28,194 bases of DNA from Euplotes aediculatus (taxonomy: Eukaryota > Ciliophora > Spirotrichea > Euplotida > Euplotidae). The number at the start of each line of letters is the position of its first letter. The stretch's first letter is position 1. The notes beneath the pieces were generated by a model. The model was not told the DNA's origin. It did no database searches and saw nothing but the letters and a program-made list of their open reading frames with translations. Where the stretch lies: positions 1 to 28,194 of the forward strand of contig JAQGFW010002858.1 of assembly GCA_030463445.1 (NCBI GenBank), written 5' to 3'. Positions 1 through 9,818 of the stretch are shown piece after piece. The translations under genes were made by a program, and so were the position numbers.

Positions 1-14
1 AACCCCAAAACCCC
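1..14. repeat. Left telomere (C4A4 strand, truncated)
   Basis: The first 14 bases are AACCCC AAAA CCCC, i.e. the C-rich strand of the G4T4 repeat used by spirotrich ciliates (Euplotes, Oxytricha, Stylonychia). The tract is shorter than the right one, most likely trimmed in assembly. Unique sequence starts at 15. Confidence 0.97.
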
Positions 15-30
15 ATTTAAAGCTAAGAAT

Positions 31-40
31 ATTGATTTTA
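31..40 (+). promoter_or_regulatory. Left chromosome-breakage-like motif
   Basis: Counting inward from the first base after the telomere, ATTGA occupies positions 17-21 (ATTGATTTTA at 31-40). The Euplotes chromosome-breakage sequence is known as HATTGAAaHH placed 17 bp from the telomere-addition site. This copy keeps ATTGA but has T where the second A is expected. The right end carries a perfect copy at the same distance, which makes chance unlikely. Confidence 0.7.
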
Positions 41-67
41 ATACAATTTATTTAAAATAGATTAATC

Positions 68-1843
68 ATGCCAAGAATGAGCAGTGACGCTGATAGTCAG
101 TCTGATAGAGGAGAGGTAACTCAAATTTTGAATTTCATTTTGAAATAAGACTGCTTCTCTGCAAGTAATATATACCTGGATAGGAATATTTTCATTCGTT
201 GCACACATTTTATTATTTGCATAGATTTTGTTCAAATTTTGCGATTTAAAATCTAAGGCTTCGCTAAAATCTTGAAATACCTTGGATATATTCTGAGATT
301 AGTTAAACAAACAGATTGAAAGATGCCTCGACAGCTATTAGCTAATGTCATGAGAGTAGTCTTAGTATCTATGCATAGCTCTAATGCTTTTAATGATAAA
401 TATTGAAATGTATATGATTCCATTACTTTCTAAGTATCTAAACTTCTTACAGGACGATCACAAAGAGGAAGAGTCAGAATTAGTAACTGAAGAGTAAGTT
501 TGATTTCTTATTATCTATTCTAACTGTTCTGCGTAGGATACCCAAGAAGGAAGAACCAAAAGTAAGAAATCTAGTTTAACTAGTAGAATGCGAAGGAAAA
601 AATGGATACGAAGGAAATTGATAAATGTAACAAAGGTAAAAGGAGGAGAAGTACTTCAGAGGAAAGCAATAATCATAGCAAAGGTAAGAACTTGAATATT
701 TTAATACAAAGAAAAGAACTGACTTAATTATAAGTTTAGTTAACAATGATGGAGATTAATAATCTAAATATCAAGATTTAGTCGATTTTTAAGAAATATT
801 TATGAAATATGAGTTCAGAATAATACAATAAAAGTTATGTGTTTACATTTTTAATGGAATTAGATTTGTCAATTATTAAATATGCACATCATTATCATAG
901 CATATTCTTGTTAGATGTTGGCAATGGAATACTCACATTTTCATTTTGAGGATATTGAGTACAAAATTCATACTTTATACTTGTTTTCTATTAGTATTCT
1001 TCTCAGTTTCTTGTCTGTGAACTGATTGATTATCAATTTTGTACAAAAAATAATTATTCTAAAGATTTGAAGTCTCGAAGGTTAAGCGATGATGAGAATA
1101 TTTCTGAAAGCATACATTTATTTTTGTTAACATTTTGGAAAATAATTTGTTATTCTTAAGAATTTTACTTTATTATGCAGAATCTATTTACTATCTTACC
1201 TCGCTTATCTCAATCCCATTGTTTAATCTTAGTTATAGGCAACGAAAGTGATGATGATACACTGAAGAGGATGAGAAGGTTTGAGATGAAAGAAAGCAAA
1301 ACATTAAATAACAAAAAGTATAGAGTTATTTTTAATTATTAATTCTTGCGAATTTAATGGATGAATTTTGGATATGCATCAAATTTATTCAACAATAGTT
1401 TCATATAATAAGATATAGAATACAGAGAAGGAGTTCAAGTGGCTCAGGTAATAATCGCAATAGTGATGAAGGTATACTTAATCATGCATAGCCTATTTCT
1501 CGGCTTGCTTCTGATTTTTTTTGAGAATTTATTCATCTTGATATTTGTAGAGGAAAAATTGATCCAGAGAGGGGTAACAGAAATTCTAAATTAAGTGAAA
1601 ATAATTTAGGCAAATAAAAAATATGAAGAGAGTACAAAGAGATATAGACAGAGAAAATCTTCATCAAGTGAAAGCAGCCAAGGTAATTTTAAAATCTTAG
1701 ATTTATTTTTATTTACATCGAATTAGATAATATTGACTAATTTTTTCTTACAAATTAATTTAGTTAGAAAGATCATAAAAAGTAGTATATTGGTGTTTCG
1801 AATCTATTTTTGCTATTTGCTATCTAAATTTTTGAGCATCTAA
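68..1843 (+). CDS. Charged Ser/Arg/Glu-rich protein, nine exons
   Basis: Model: exons 68-115, 453-493, 537-561, 587-683, 1239-1317, 1419-1471, 1551-1573, 1610-1682, 1764-1843. All introns are GT-AG and the exons sum to 519 nt, exactly 173 codons with the TAA stop at 1841. The start ATG lies 54 nt from the telomere, as is usual for Euplotes genes. The 172-residue product is dominated by acidic, Lys/Arg and Ser runs (MPRMSSDADSQSDRGE at the start, KGKRRRSTSEES, RRSSSGSGN, RQRKSSSSESSQ), with no folded domain visible until a hydrophobic last exon (SILVFRIYFCYLL). Every Gln is CAA or CAG. Introns 1 (337 nt) and 4 (555 nt) are long for this genus and could hide further exons. The last exon is the least certain; its hydrophobicity clashes with the rest. 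Function not recognised; the composition resembles disordered RNA-processing or chromatin proteins. Confidence 0.55.
494..586 (+). other. Two very short introns
   Basis: Inside the first gene, introns 494-536 (43 nt, GTAAGT...GTAG) and 562-586 (25 nt, GTAAGA...GTAG) flank a 25-nt exon. The donors are close to the eukaryotic consensus, and together the two introns keep one reading frame across three exons. A 25-26 nt intron recurs at 22008-22033, suggesting this is near the minimum intron length of the species. Confidence 0.6.
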
Positions 1844-2180
1844 TAAAGGTAGACCTTGATTTTTGTTAATATTATATCTAAACTTTACTTATAATTTCAA
1901 ATTAATGAAATAAATTTTTAAAGTGAAATTATTTATTAATAATACATCAAATTTAAATTCAATGATTTAATAATTTTTAATGAAAATTTAGTATCAAAAA
2001 AATTTAGATAATAAAAAAGACATTTTATTTAGGATTTTTATTCTTTTGTGAGTAATATTTTTTTTAATTAATTTGCAAAAATCAAAGAAATATAGTTTTT
2101 TAATGAAAATGAAAACATTGATATTTTATTGTTTTTCTTTCGCTAAAAAGAAGCTCAAAACATAAATATTGTATTGCATT
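1844..2180. other. AT-rich spacer
   Basis: Very AT-rich, homopolymer-rich DNA after the TAA TAA end of the first gene. In the Euplotes code I see no convincing open exon on either strand, and no repeat. Confidence 0.5.
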
Positions 2181-3110
2181 ATTAAAAATATGAGAAACAA
2201 CTTTGAATTATTTGAGGATAAAGTTTTGACCATTCCATAAAATCTTTGCTCTGAGAATTCGTTCATAAATGACATGTCAAAGGCATTCGTATTTGCATCT
2301 AAAAATCCTTACTTTTGAATTGGTCCTCATCCATAAGTTGTGTGTTGTCTAAAGCTTATTGAGATTTCATCCATACATAATTTTGTATCCAAGGTTCTCC
2401 AATTTTGTTTCTACTATCGCAGATTCATAAAAATAATTCCTTATTTGTTCTTACTCATCATATATCAAAATTTTAATAAGAGTATTTTAACTTTGATTTA
2501 AAATTAGTCGAATGCTCCAATCTTAAATCAAAATTAGATCTTATTCGCTCTCCAATAGGTAGCCTTTATATTATTTATTGTGATGTAATTTCTTTTGTTA
2601 TTTTCCTTATTCACTTTTATCAATTCAATGTGTTTAGCTGAGATTTTCTTATGTTTTATTTGATGCAACTTCTTCATATCTTCGTCATCACAACTTAGAT
2701 ACGAAATCTTTCATTGTTTGAGCAACGAAGGATTTTGGAGTTGAGAAGTAAGCTGCAATCGAGGTCAGTGATCACCCTCAAATCTTAGACATTTATAATT
2801 TGAGTTTTTAAAACCGGGTGCTGTCATTAAATTTCTCGTCAGTATTTCCTTATGCATTTGTTAATTCTGCCAAAAATAGATTTTTGAACTGAGCATTTTC
2901 AATAAGTTGAAACCTTGCAAAAATAGCATAAAAATCTCTTCATTGGGTATTTTATAATATTTAGCTTTTCTAATAGTTCTTTGTAGTTTTGGTTGTACTT
3001 GGCTCAGTCTCAAATCCCATAAGGAATTTCATCAGCATTCTAATAGACTTTAATATCTTCGATTCTTCAAACTTGAAGAAGGTCAAATGTGAAGATTGAA
3101 TCATTTTAAA
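2180..3110 (-). mobile_element. Transposase-like remnant with a DE motif
   Basis: On the minus strand this block has the purine-first codon pattern of coding DNA but no single clean frame. From 2792 downward one frame gives a helix-turn-helix-like stretch (SLTSIAAYF, VAQTMKDFVSKL). About 400 nt further, in a frame offset by one base, comes CMDEISISF (Asp codon 2371-2369), then YG-TGA-GPIQK, then NAFDMSFMNEF. In IS630/Tc1 transposases the first catalytic Asp sits in a [VF]xDE motif followed by a Trp-Gly type turn, and an HTH comes first; order and spacing fit. No second Asp or Glu follows before 2180, so the copy looks 3'-truncated. TGA and TAA/TAG codons interrupt it and frame changes are needed. 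Upstream (3110-2880) a different frame is coding-like, with clustered Cys (CYFCK). The alternative is a host gene with many +1 shifts. Family assignment is inference. Confidence 0.45.
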
Positions 3111-4417
3111 TGATTCAAAATATTTTGGAATTTAAATGTTTGTGCAATAAGTTTAGAATTAATTTAATAATTATGAGCTTTCTTGATATTCAGCTTCAAT
3201 TAGCAACTTTTTCCTCGGGGTTTTTATAAAGTATATTCTCGATATTATCTTATTCATTAATAATTTTGATAAATTTTAAATCAAAATAAACTTATTTTGA
3301 AGTCCAAGTTATTAATAAATTCTTTAAAAAAAACAAAGGATTTCAATTAACTTGCTAATGTGACATATAACGAGGAATAATTCTACTACCTTTTGAATGA
3401 TTCACAAGACAAAATGTTGATTTATTTATTAAAAATATCAGTTACATGCAATCTAATAATTTATTTATCATTTAAAACTACATTTATTTTAAGGATTAAT
3501 AGACACAAACTACTTAAGCTTCTATAAATAATTATTAATGATTTGCTTAGAATTAAATTATTTTAATATGTTCCTTTCATTAAAATGTCTATATTAATAC
3601 TATAAAATCTTGATTAAACTAAATTTAATAAAAACTCAGACAAATATAAACTTTATTTAAGTTATATTTTGATTATTTAGCTTAAATAGAAAACGATTTG
3701 CTGGCTCATAAATATAGATTTGAATTTTTAACTATAATCAGCTAAAATAAAATAGATATTTTGATTAGATTTAAAAAATATACTTTAGGTAAAATGTTGA
3801 TAAATAACGTCTATATTCAAATAAAGTATCGGTACTGATTGTTTGCATTCCTAATTTAAGTCTGAAATTACAACTCTTGGCTATAAGTTCAGATATTTAT
3901 TTGCAGATTAATATAATCGGACTACGAGATGTGAATACATGTCAACAAGGAAATACAAATCAATAGGAGATTACATTTAAAAGAATGTTGAAATAAATCC
4001 ATTTTCATTTTGTAAATAGAAAGAGCAATAAGATGTAATCTAGCAATCTAATTTAAATTATATACTAATAATATTTTATGTTCTCGATTACACTCATCAA
4101 TATAAAGTTTAAAAGAAAAAAGAGGAATCTTCTTATTCGAATTGAAAATCAAGATATACTGAGATTTAAAATTTGCAAGCAATGTATTTTAAGGATAATA
4201 AGACTTAATTAATAATTTTCCAGCTTTGATTTTGAAAAAACTGTTTACAATAATTATGAAAATTGAAAACAAAAAGAATCATTATTCGCAAAATTAAATC
4301 AGAATAAAAATCATGATTAACAAATTATCTTGAAATAAAAGAGTGGTCAAATTTTATTTGATTTTAGTGAATTGGATGTTTCAGAAATTAAATTTGAATT
4401 TTTGTAAGGAATCGAAG
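3111..4417. other. Mostly non-coding stretch with one possible exon
   Basis: AT-rich and largely closed in all frames. The exception is 3906-3966 (+), which follows a TTTGCAG acceptor and reads INIIGLRDVNTCQQGNTNQ before TAG. It may be an isolated exon or a relic; no partner exons were found. Confidence 0.3.
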
Positions 4418-4621
4418 TTAATCAGATAGAATTAACGAGATATTAAAAGAATTAAAGACATATAAATAATTAAAATAAAGAAGAGGATATATAGTGAAAT
4501 ATATTCTAAAAAAAAGAGTATTTTGGAGTTTTATTTGAAGAGACTTCTTCTTGATCTGTTCGGCAAATTGACTTTGAGAAAATAAAACATTGAATGGATA
4601 GTCTTTGAGTTCATTGTCCAT
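4418..4621 (-). CDS. Small ORF, unrecognised (67 aa)
   Basis: Minus-strand ATG at 4621-4619, open to TAA without TGA. The first half (MDNELKDYPFNVLFSQSQ) has balanced, hydrophilic composition and purine-first codons, whereas the second half is Phe/Tyr/Leu-rich and looks like translated AT-rich DNA. It may be a first exon whose donor I cannot place. No neighbour gives context. Confidence 0.25.
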   Translation of the reverse strand: MDNELKDYPFNVLFSQSQFAEQIKKKSLQIKLQNTLFFRIYFTIYPLLYFNYLYVFNSFNISLILSD

Positions 4622-5916
4622 AATAAAATTTAAGATGTAAAAAACACATAGTATGAAAATTCATAACAATTGCAAGAAATCTTTGGGAGATATTCAAGAT
4701 TTGACCTAAATTTTTAAACTCAAAATATGAATTTGTATAAATACTGACTTACTTCTAAACTAATTCTCTTAATAATTCATTTTGAAATAAGCCTATACTA
4801 CTTAACAAAAATCGTTGTTTTACTTATTGCTTCACCATGCTCAATTTCAATCGTTTGGGAAATATTTATTTTTATAATTTTATTTTAAAAAAATTACCTT
4901 TATGAGTGCAAAATATCCAATAAATAATATGTAGAACCTCAATGATAACCATTTGGATGCCAGATGGAGAGGTATCAAACTAATTAAAATCAAAACTTGG
5001 ATTTAGTCATTTTTAGTTATGAAACTGTATTTTCATAAGGTAAAAGCATGGGCAGAAAATACAACTTGAACTAATTATTAATTGCATGAATACTAATGCA
5101 TATTTAAATATTTTAATCAAAGTTTTAAGATTTAAAGAAAATGGACAGCAAATAATTAGTTTTAATCTGAGATAACAATTTTACTTATATTAGTAAAAAG
5201 CAAAAGAGTTTTATTTTAAGAAAGAAATTTAAAGAATCGAGTAGTCTGCAAGATCTCAATATTAAAATCAGATAAAGAATATTTGAGTATAGTTAAAATG
5301 ATATTGATAAGAGATAGATTAATAAAAGAGTTGAAATTGTATATGTTATTCTGAAGATTTGAATAGAACTTTATTAAAATATTATTACAAATTATTTGAA
5401 CTCAATGATTAGGAGAATATTAAAATGAATTGAAGTTAAAGAAAATAATTGGATATTAATTATTTTAAAATATTTTTATGGCATATTGATTAATTAAAAA
5501 TTATCCTAATTTATTCATAAAATCTTTTTTTGGAAAAGTATAATTTGTTTTACAAAATAGTGATCAGTTTAAAAAGTAAAATTTTAAATGTTAACCCTTG
5601 AAAATACGTTTTTTTTGTAATTATATATAATTAGGCATCAGATCTACAATAAACGAGTAAGAGATTGTGCATCAAATTAATAATTATTTAGAACTAACTG
5701 GGCTCAGCCAAATCCTTTTACACTTCGAAGGATAAATTGGTGACCATTTCAATTTTTTATTATAATATAAATAAAATTCAGCATTAAGAAGAACCAAGAA
5801 TGCTCAATATAGCTGATTTATTAATCTCATAATTGCTTTGATCTTTATAAGCTTACAATCGTGCTCTTATAATTAATAGAAATGAATATTGAGAAGTAGT
5901 AATTCTAATTTTATAG
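4622..5916. other. AT-rich stretch, no clear gene
   Basis: More than 1 kb of AT-rich sequence with short open segments only. The patch 5690-5790 is somewhat richer in GC but gives no exon that links by splice phase to the RS gene downstream. It may hold that gene's unrecognised 5' exons. Confidence 0.35.
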
Positions 5917-6935
5917 AAATTGATAAAAATAAAAAGAGCTGAGAAGTAGATAGAAGACCAAATGGAAGAGAAATTAACTCAAAAGATGATAAAAGATACA
6001 TATAAAAAATAGAAATAGAGAAGCATGAACTCAAGCAGGATTTAAACAAATTGTAATTATAATTAAAAATTTATTCTACAGTTTAATTCTTAATTTCAAA
6101 GTTTTTGATAATTATTTCAAAATTTGATAAGATTAATAAAAATCGATATTTACTTTATTGATAAGTTTGTGTATTATTGAGTTTTTACTTTGATAAAAAT
6201 TAAACTAATTAAAATTCTTATTAATAAATAGTATTCCTTTGTGATTTTTATGTTTTTATAAATTTAGTTTTACAGATAGAAAAATTAAACAAATTATTCA
6301 ATATTTATTGAAAGTATTATTTCTATAAAACGAAGACTAACTCTTTATTAGGAAGATACTGTTATAAGAATATAAGAAGTTTAAGAAAAGAAAAGCCTTC
6401 TGATATAATTAATCATAATGTCACATGGTAATAAATTTTATTTTATTTCATTTTTATCATCTCTAGAAAACGTCGAAGTTCACGTGATGATCGAAGTTCA
6501 TGTGATCGTAAAAGTTCATGTTCTCATCTAAATTCACGTGATTATTGAAGTTCACGTTCTGGTAAAAGATCAAATTTATCTATAAGATCAAGTTCTCGTC
6601 GAAAATTAAAAATTCGTCGAAGATCAAGTTCAGATTCTCGTCGAAGATTAAGTTCAGATTCTCGTCGAAGATTAAGTTCAAGTTCTCATAGAAATTCCGA
6701 TTTTAATCTTAGAAAAAGTTATCAACATAAATACAGTCCACAAAGAAATCCCAGTTCCCGTCGAAGTTCCGATGTCAGTTTGAAATCAAATATAAGTGAA
6801 AGACGAAAAGGAGATACAGGCAAAAACTTAATAAGAAATTATTTAAATTTCATTAGAAAAATTTCTGATGAAATTTGAAGTAAAAGTCGGTCGAGTTCAA
6901 ATAACAGCGCTTGGGAAGAAAATTCAGAAATGTAA
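5917..6935 (+). CDS. RS-domain (Ser/Arg-rich) protein
   Basis: The secure part is 6352-6427 spliced through a 39-nt intron to 6467-6935: 156 codons to a TAA at 6933. They encode dense RS, RRSS and SDSRRR repeats, the signature of RS domains found in splicing factors and other nuclear RNA-binding proteins. Two in-frame TGA codons (6546, 6876) sit inside this RS sequence, which continues on both sides, so TGA is sense here (Cys in the Euplotes code). No RRM is visible. A charged exon at 5917-6002 (SCEVDRRPNGREINSKDD) probably belongs to the same gene but runs into TAA/TAG codons, so the 5' structure is unresolved. The TAA overlaps a donor-like GTAAGA at 6932, leaving a 3' extension possible. 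Confidence 0.6.
6474..6686 (+). repeat. 18-nt and 24-nt coding tandem repeats
   Basis: Two internal repeat blocks build the RS domain. From 6474 to 6581 there are six diverged 18-nt units (consensus like CGAAGTTCACGTGATNAT), coding for RSSRDD-like hexads. From 6615 to 6686 there are three 24-nt units (CGTCGAAGATTAAGTTCAGA plus TTCT) coding for RRRxSSDS. The unit starting at 6546 begins TGA where its neighbours begin CGA, i.e. an Arg codon turned into the reassigned TGA codon. Confidence 0.85.
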
Positions 6936-7076
6936 GATATTGCTTAAAATATCAAAACAAATATTTTACAGTTCAATGAATTCGTTTTTGATTAAGCTCG
7001 TTTCGAACCGAAGAAAACATAATTTTATGAAGTTTATCAATATACTCTCAAGATAAAGAATATTTGATGAATAACA

Positions 7077-8392
7077 TTATGTATAAAACAGGTTCAGATT
7101 TCAAATTCAACTGCACTTTTTATAACTCTCACTTAAGTTTTCTTTTAATCTCGAAAAATATTGCTCAATTGGAACAAGTTCGGATCAATAAGTAGGAATG
7201 TAGTAGAGGTAAACTCCTATCGATCTTCAATAGTCTTTTACTCATCTAGTTCTTTGGAATACTCAGTTGTCAAGTATTCCTGTCTCTTGTGGAAAAAGTT
7301 TTTTCTCTTTCAAGTATTTGAATAAATATATCAAAATTTTTAAGAATTTTTGCATTGCATGATCAATTTATCAAAAGATTCATTACCAATCCATTTTTGT
7401 GGTGCATGATTTTTAATTTATTGATCCTTCAAAAGCTATGCTATTGATCGACCAATGTTTTCCTATTTTCAGTCAGAAATAGTTTGCTTTATGTCTTTAC
7501 TTAATGTACTCTTGTTAAGGTTGATGAAAGTTTTTATGCAGGGCAAAATTTTTGAATGCTTTACTCAAAATAATTGTTTGGTTAGCTTCAGCTTCGATAT
7601 GTTTAATGTATACTGGTCTTGCACTTCCTTTCTTGAAGTTGAGTTGTTCTCTATACTTTAAGTGTTTTCATGTTTGATGCCGAGGTAGTGGAGTTGATAA
7701 TCTCTTTAGTATATACCCATGGACATGCAAAGATGTGAATCTTCATAAGGTTATATTTGCATATTCAGATATTCAATTAATTACTAAAAAAGGAAAAAGT
7801 CTTCATATATCTGATTTTCGAATAAATATCGAATCATCTCGTATTTCAACTAAGTTGTTTGATGATTCTCTTCGATTTTGAGATACTAACGCCGTATCTT
7901 TACCATATTTTGCTTAATTGATCTCTTTCAAAACAGCTACTTTTGTAAATTCATAGTTTCTCGTTATATGTCAAATGTGCACCATTTGGTTTGTTCATCA
8001 AGATTTGAGCAACACTTCACTTACATTTTATTGATTATCAGATTTTCACTGATTTTCTGAATAACAGATATTGAAACAATCAAACTCCTTCTTTTCTACC
8101 TCCTCCAATACTTTAAAATAGCTCTCTCCTAAAATGCTTTCAACGATAATCTGCTCTACCTGATCTAATGATAGTTTATCAGTATCTTCTTTAATTTGGA
8201 TCCATTTAAAAGCTGTCTCTTTCTCCTCTCTATCATTAAAAGCTTGTTATAATTTCTTCTCTCTTTTTTATCATCAGAATATAATTCATTCAACTGCCCA
8301 ACTAAAAATCTACTCCTTGTTTGATTGTAAAAAATAGCATATACCTGATTCTGTTTTCTGACCATCTTTATCATCGTGGGGTGAACAAACAT
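7077..8392 (-). mobile_element. Tc1/IS630-type DD34E transposase remnant
   Basis: Read on the minus strand in one fixed frame from about 8265 to the TAA at 7079-7077, nearly 400 codons show a coding-like base pattern with no insertion or deletion needed. Motifs in order: a possible DNA-binding segment (KVAVLKEI, KYGKDTALVSQ) near 7970-7890; a basic linker; ETGILDN with the second catalytic Asp; then GVYLYYIPTY and SELVPIEQYFSRLK with the catalytic Glu. Exactly 34 residues separate this Asp and Glu, the DD34E spacing of Tc1 elements, and the Glu region matches the family pattern [LI]PxYSPxLxPIE. I could not find the first catalytic Asp. About two dozen TAA, TAG and TGA codons interrupt the frame, most explicable by C-to-T or G-to-A changes, so it is probably dead. 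An overlapping ORF from ATG 8392 (MFVHPTMIKM) may be its original N-terminus. No terminal inverted repeats were located. Confidence 0.7.
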
Positions 8393-9818
8393 AGATGAAA
8401 TAATTATAGAAGCTTTAAAAACTGTTAACTAATTATAAAAATATGCTAGATCTAAAAATTTGCTGCTAATTATGCGAAATTCAATTATTAATGGATGGAG
8501 AATCTCATTTATTTAAGTTAGTTTTTATTATTTTTTGCAGCAGATGAGGTACATATTCTATCTCTTGAAGTATAGTATCATTTGAAAACAGCTCTTTAAA
8601 AAGGAACATAAAACAGATATAATTATGCATTCGTATCTCATCAACGAGCTAATTGTAGTCGAGATCATTCGAATCTGTTTTATTAGTTTTATATATGAAA
8701 GATAGTAGTGCTAATCAATTAAATCTTATTTAGCTTAATTTTTGGGTGGTTGTTAAATACTACAGAACATACAGGGAAGGAGATAATCTTTTTGCCTTTT
8801 TTATCATCGCTAAATATTATTATTGTTTGTATTGAGTTTTATTTAAAACCAAATTCAGTTTTCATCACGCAGGGTTTTTGGGTATATATGCGACATTTTA
8901 GACTTCTAAATCAATGCACCTATAAATTTGCACTACAATATGTTAGGTTATTTTCAAATAGAGTTGTTCTCAATTCTTTTTTAATTAAGCATTGGGATGT
9001 TGTCTAAAATAAAAAAATATAGGCTATTAAAAATAAATTAACACACTAATAGTGCAAATTTATAGGTTCGTTGATTCATAAGTGTAAATTTTTGTATATA
9101 ACAGTTTCGCTGCCTCGCTAGTAGCACTATGCAAAGTAATTTTGGATTGTGCTTATAGCTACACAGGTAAAGCATCTCGATTAGCTTAAGCGAGTTAATA
9201 TTTAGTTTGAGTTTGTCTGAGTCTGCAGAAATTGCAAATCAGACTAAAGCATTATTAGTTTAAATTTAACATTAATCAAGCTGGAGTTGCAATAAAATAC
9301 CGAACTATACTAAACATCCTTTAGTCGAAGCTAGATGCTCATCAATACTCAACTTATATGGAGATACTCGACGCTGCATTCAGGCAGCTTGTTTAAATAT
9401 AGCAGAAGAGAGCTTCAGGCATTTTAAATCAAATTTGTTTATAAAACAAAATTTATGATTTTAATATAAAATAAGAGATTTTATACAAAAAGATACTTCG
9501 GTCTTAAACATTATATTTAGTTTAAATAGTTGATAGGCTATAGACTAGATAAAATATTTAAATATTTGCATAGTAAATTCTAAAACTATAGTATGCACAG
9601 TTGTCTACAGAGTAGCTTAGATTAGCGAAATTCCTTAGCAGGAATGAAGGATTGACAGATAATAAAAAGGTTCCAAAAATCTTTCAATCCAAATTTCCAA
9701 TAAACATTTAATTATGTTTCATTACTTTAACCTTTATCTAAATATTATACTCATATTTATGATAATCAGTTATTTAAAATCAGTTTTTAGTACTAAAATT
9801 CATTTAACTTAAATATAG
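8393..9818. other. Intergenic region, partly less AT-rich
   Basis: No gene model holds here. The portion 9100-9430 is noticeably richer in G and C than its surroundings (GCTGCCTCGCTAGTAGCAC, CGACGCTGCATTCAGGCAGC), but every frame on both strands is broken. It also contains the inverted repeat listed separately. It may be a decayed gene or element. Confidence 0.4.
8902..9083. repeat. Inverted repeat, 34-nt arms, 114-nt loop
   Basis: Positions 8902-8935 and 9050-9083 are reverse complements at 30 of 34 positions, including a perfect 18-nt core (ACCTATAAATTTGCACTA at 8918-8935 against 9050-9067). The loop is plain AT-rich DNA. It could be the ends of a small non-autonomous element or a long hairpin; no flanking target duplication was recognised. 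Confidence 0.75.

Noticed and set aside
6868-7056. 62-codon ORF overlapping the end of the RS gene
   Set aside because: Out of frame with the RS domain, which continues through this point with TGA as sense.
6972-7192. 3' extension of the RS gene through a GTAAGA donor at 6932
   Set aside because: The open frame it would add is largely antisense to the DD34E catalytic-Glu region, which explains its openness.
7455-7661. 68-codon plus-strand ORF
   Set aside because: Antisense to the coding-like frame of the minus-strand transposase remnant.
8750-9007. 85-codon plus-strand ORF
   Set aside because: No coding bias, and it includes one arm of the inverted repeat; probably chance.
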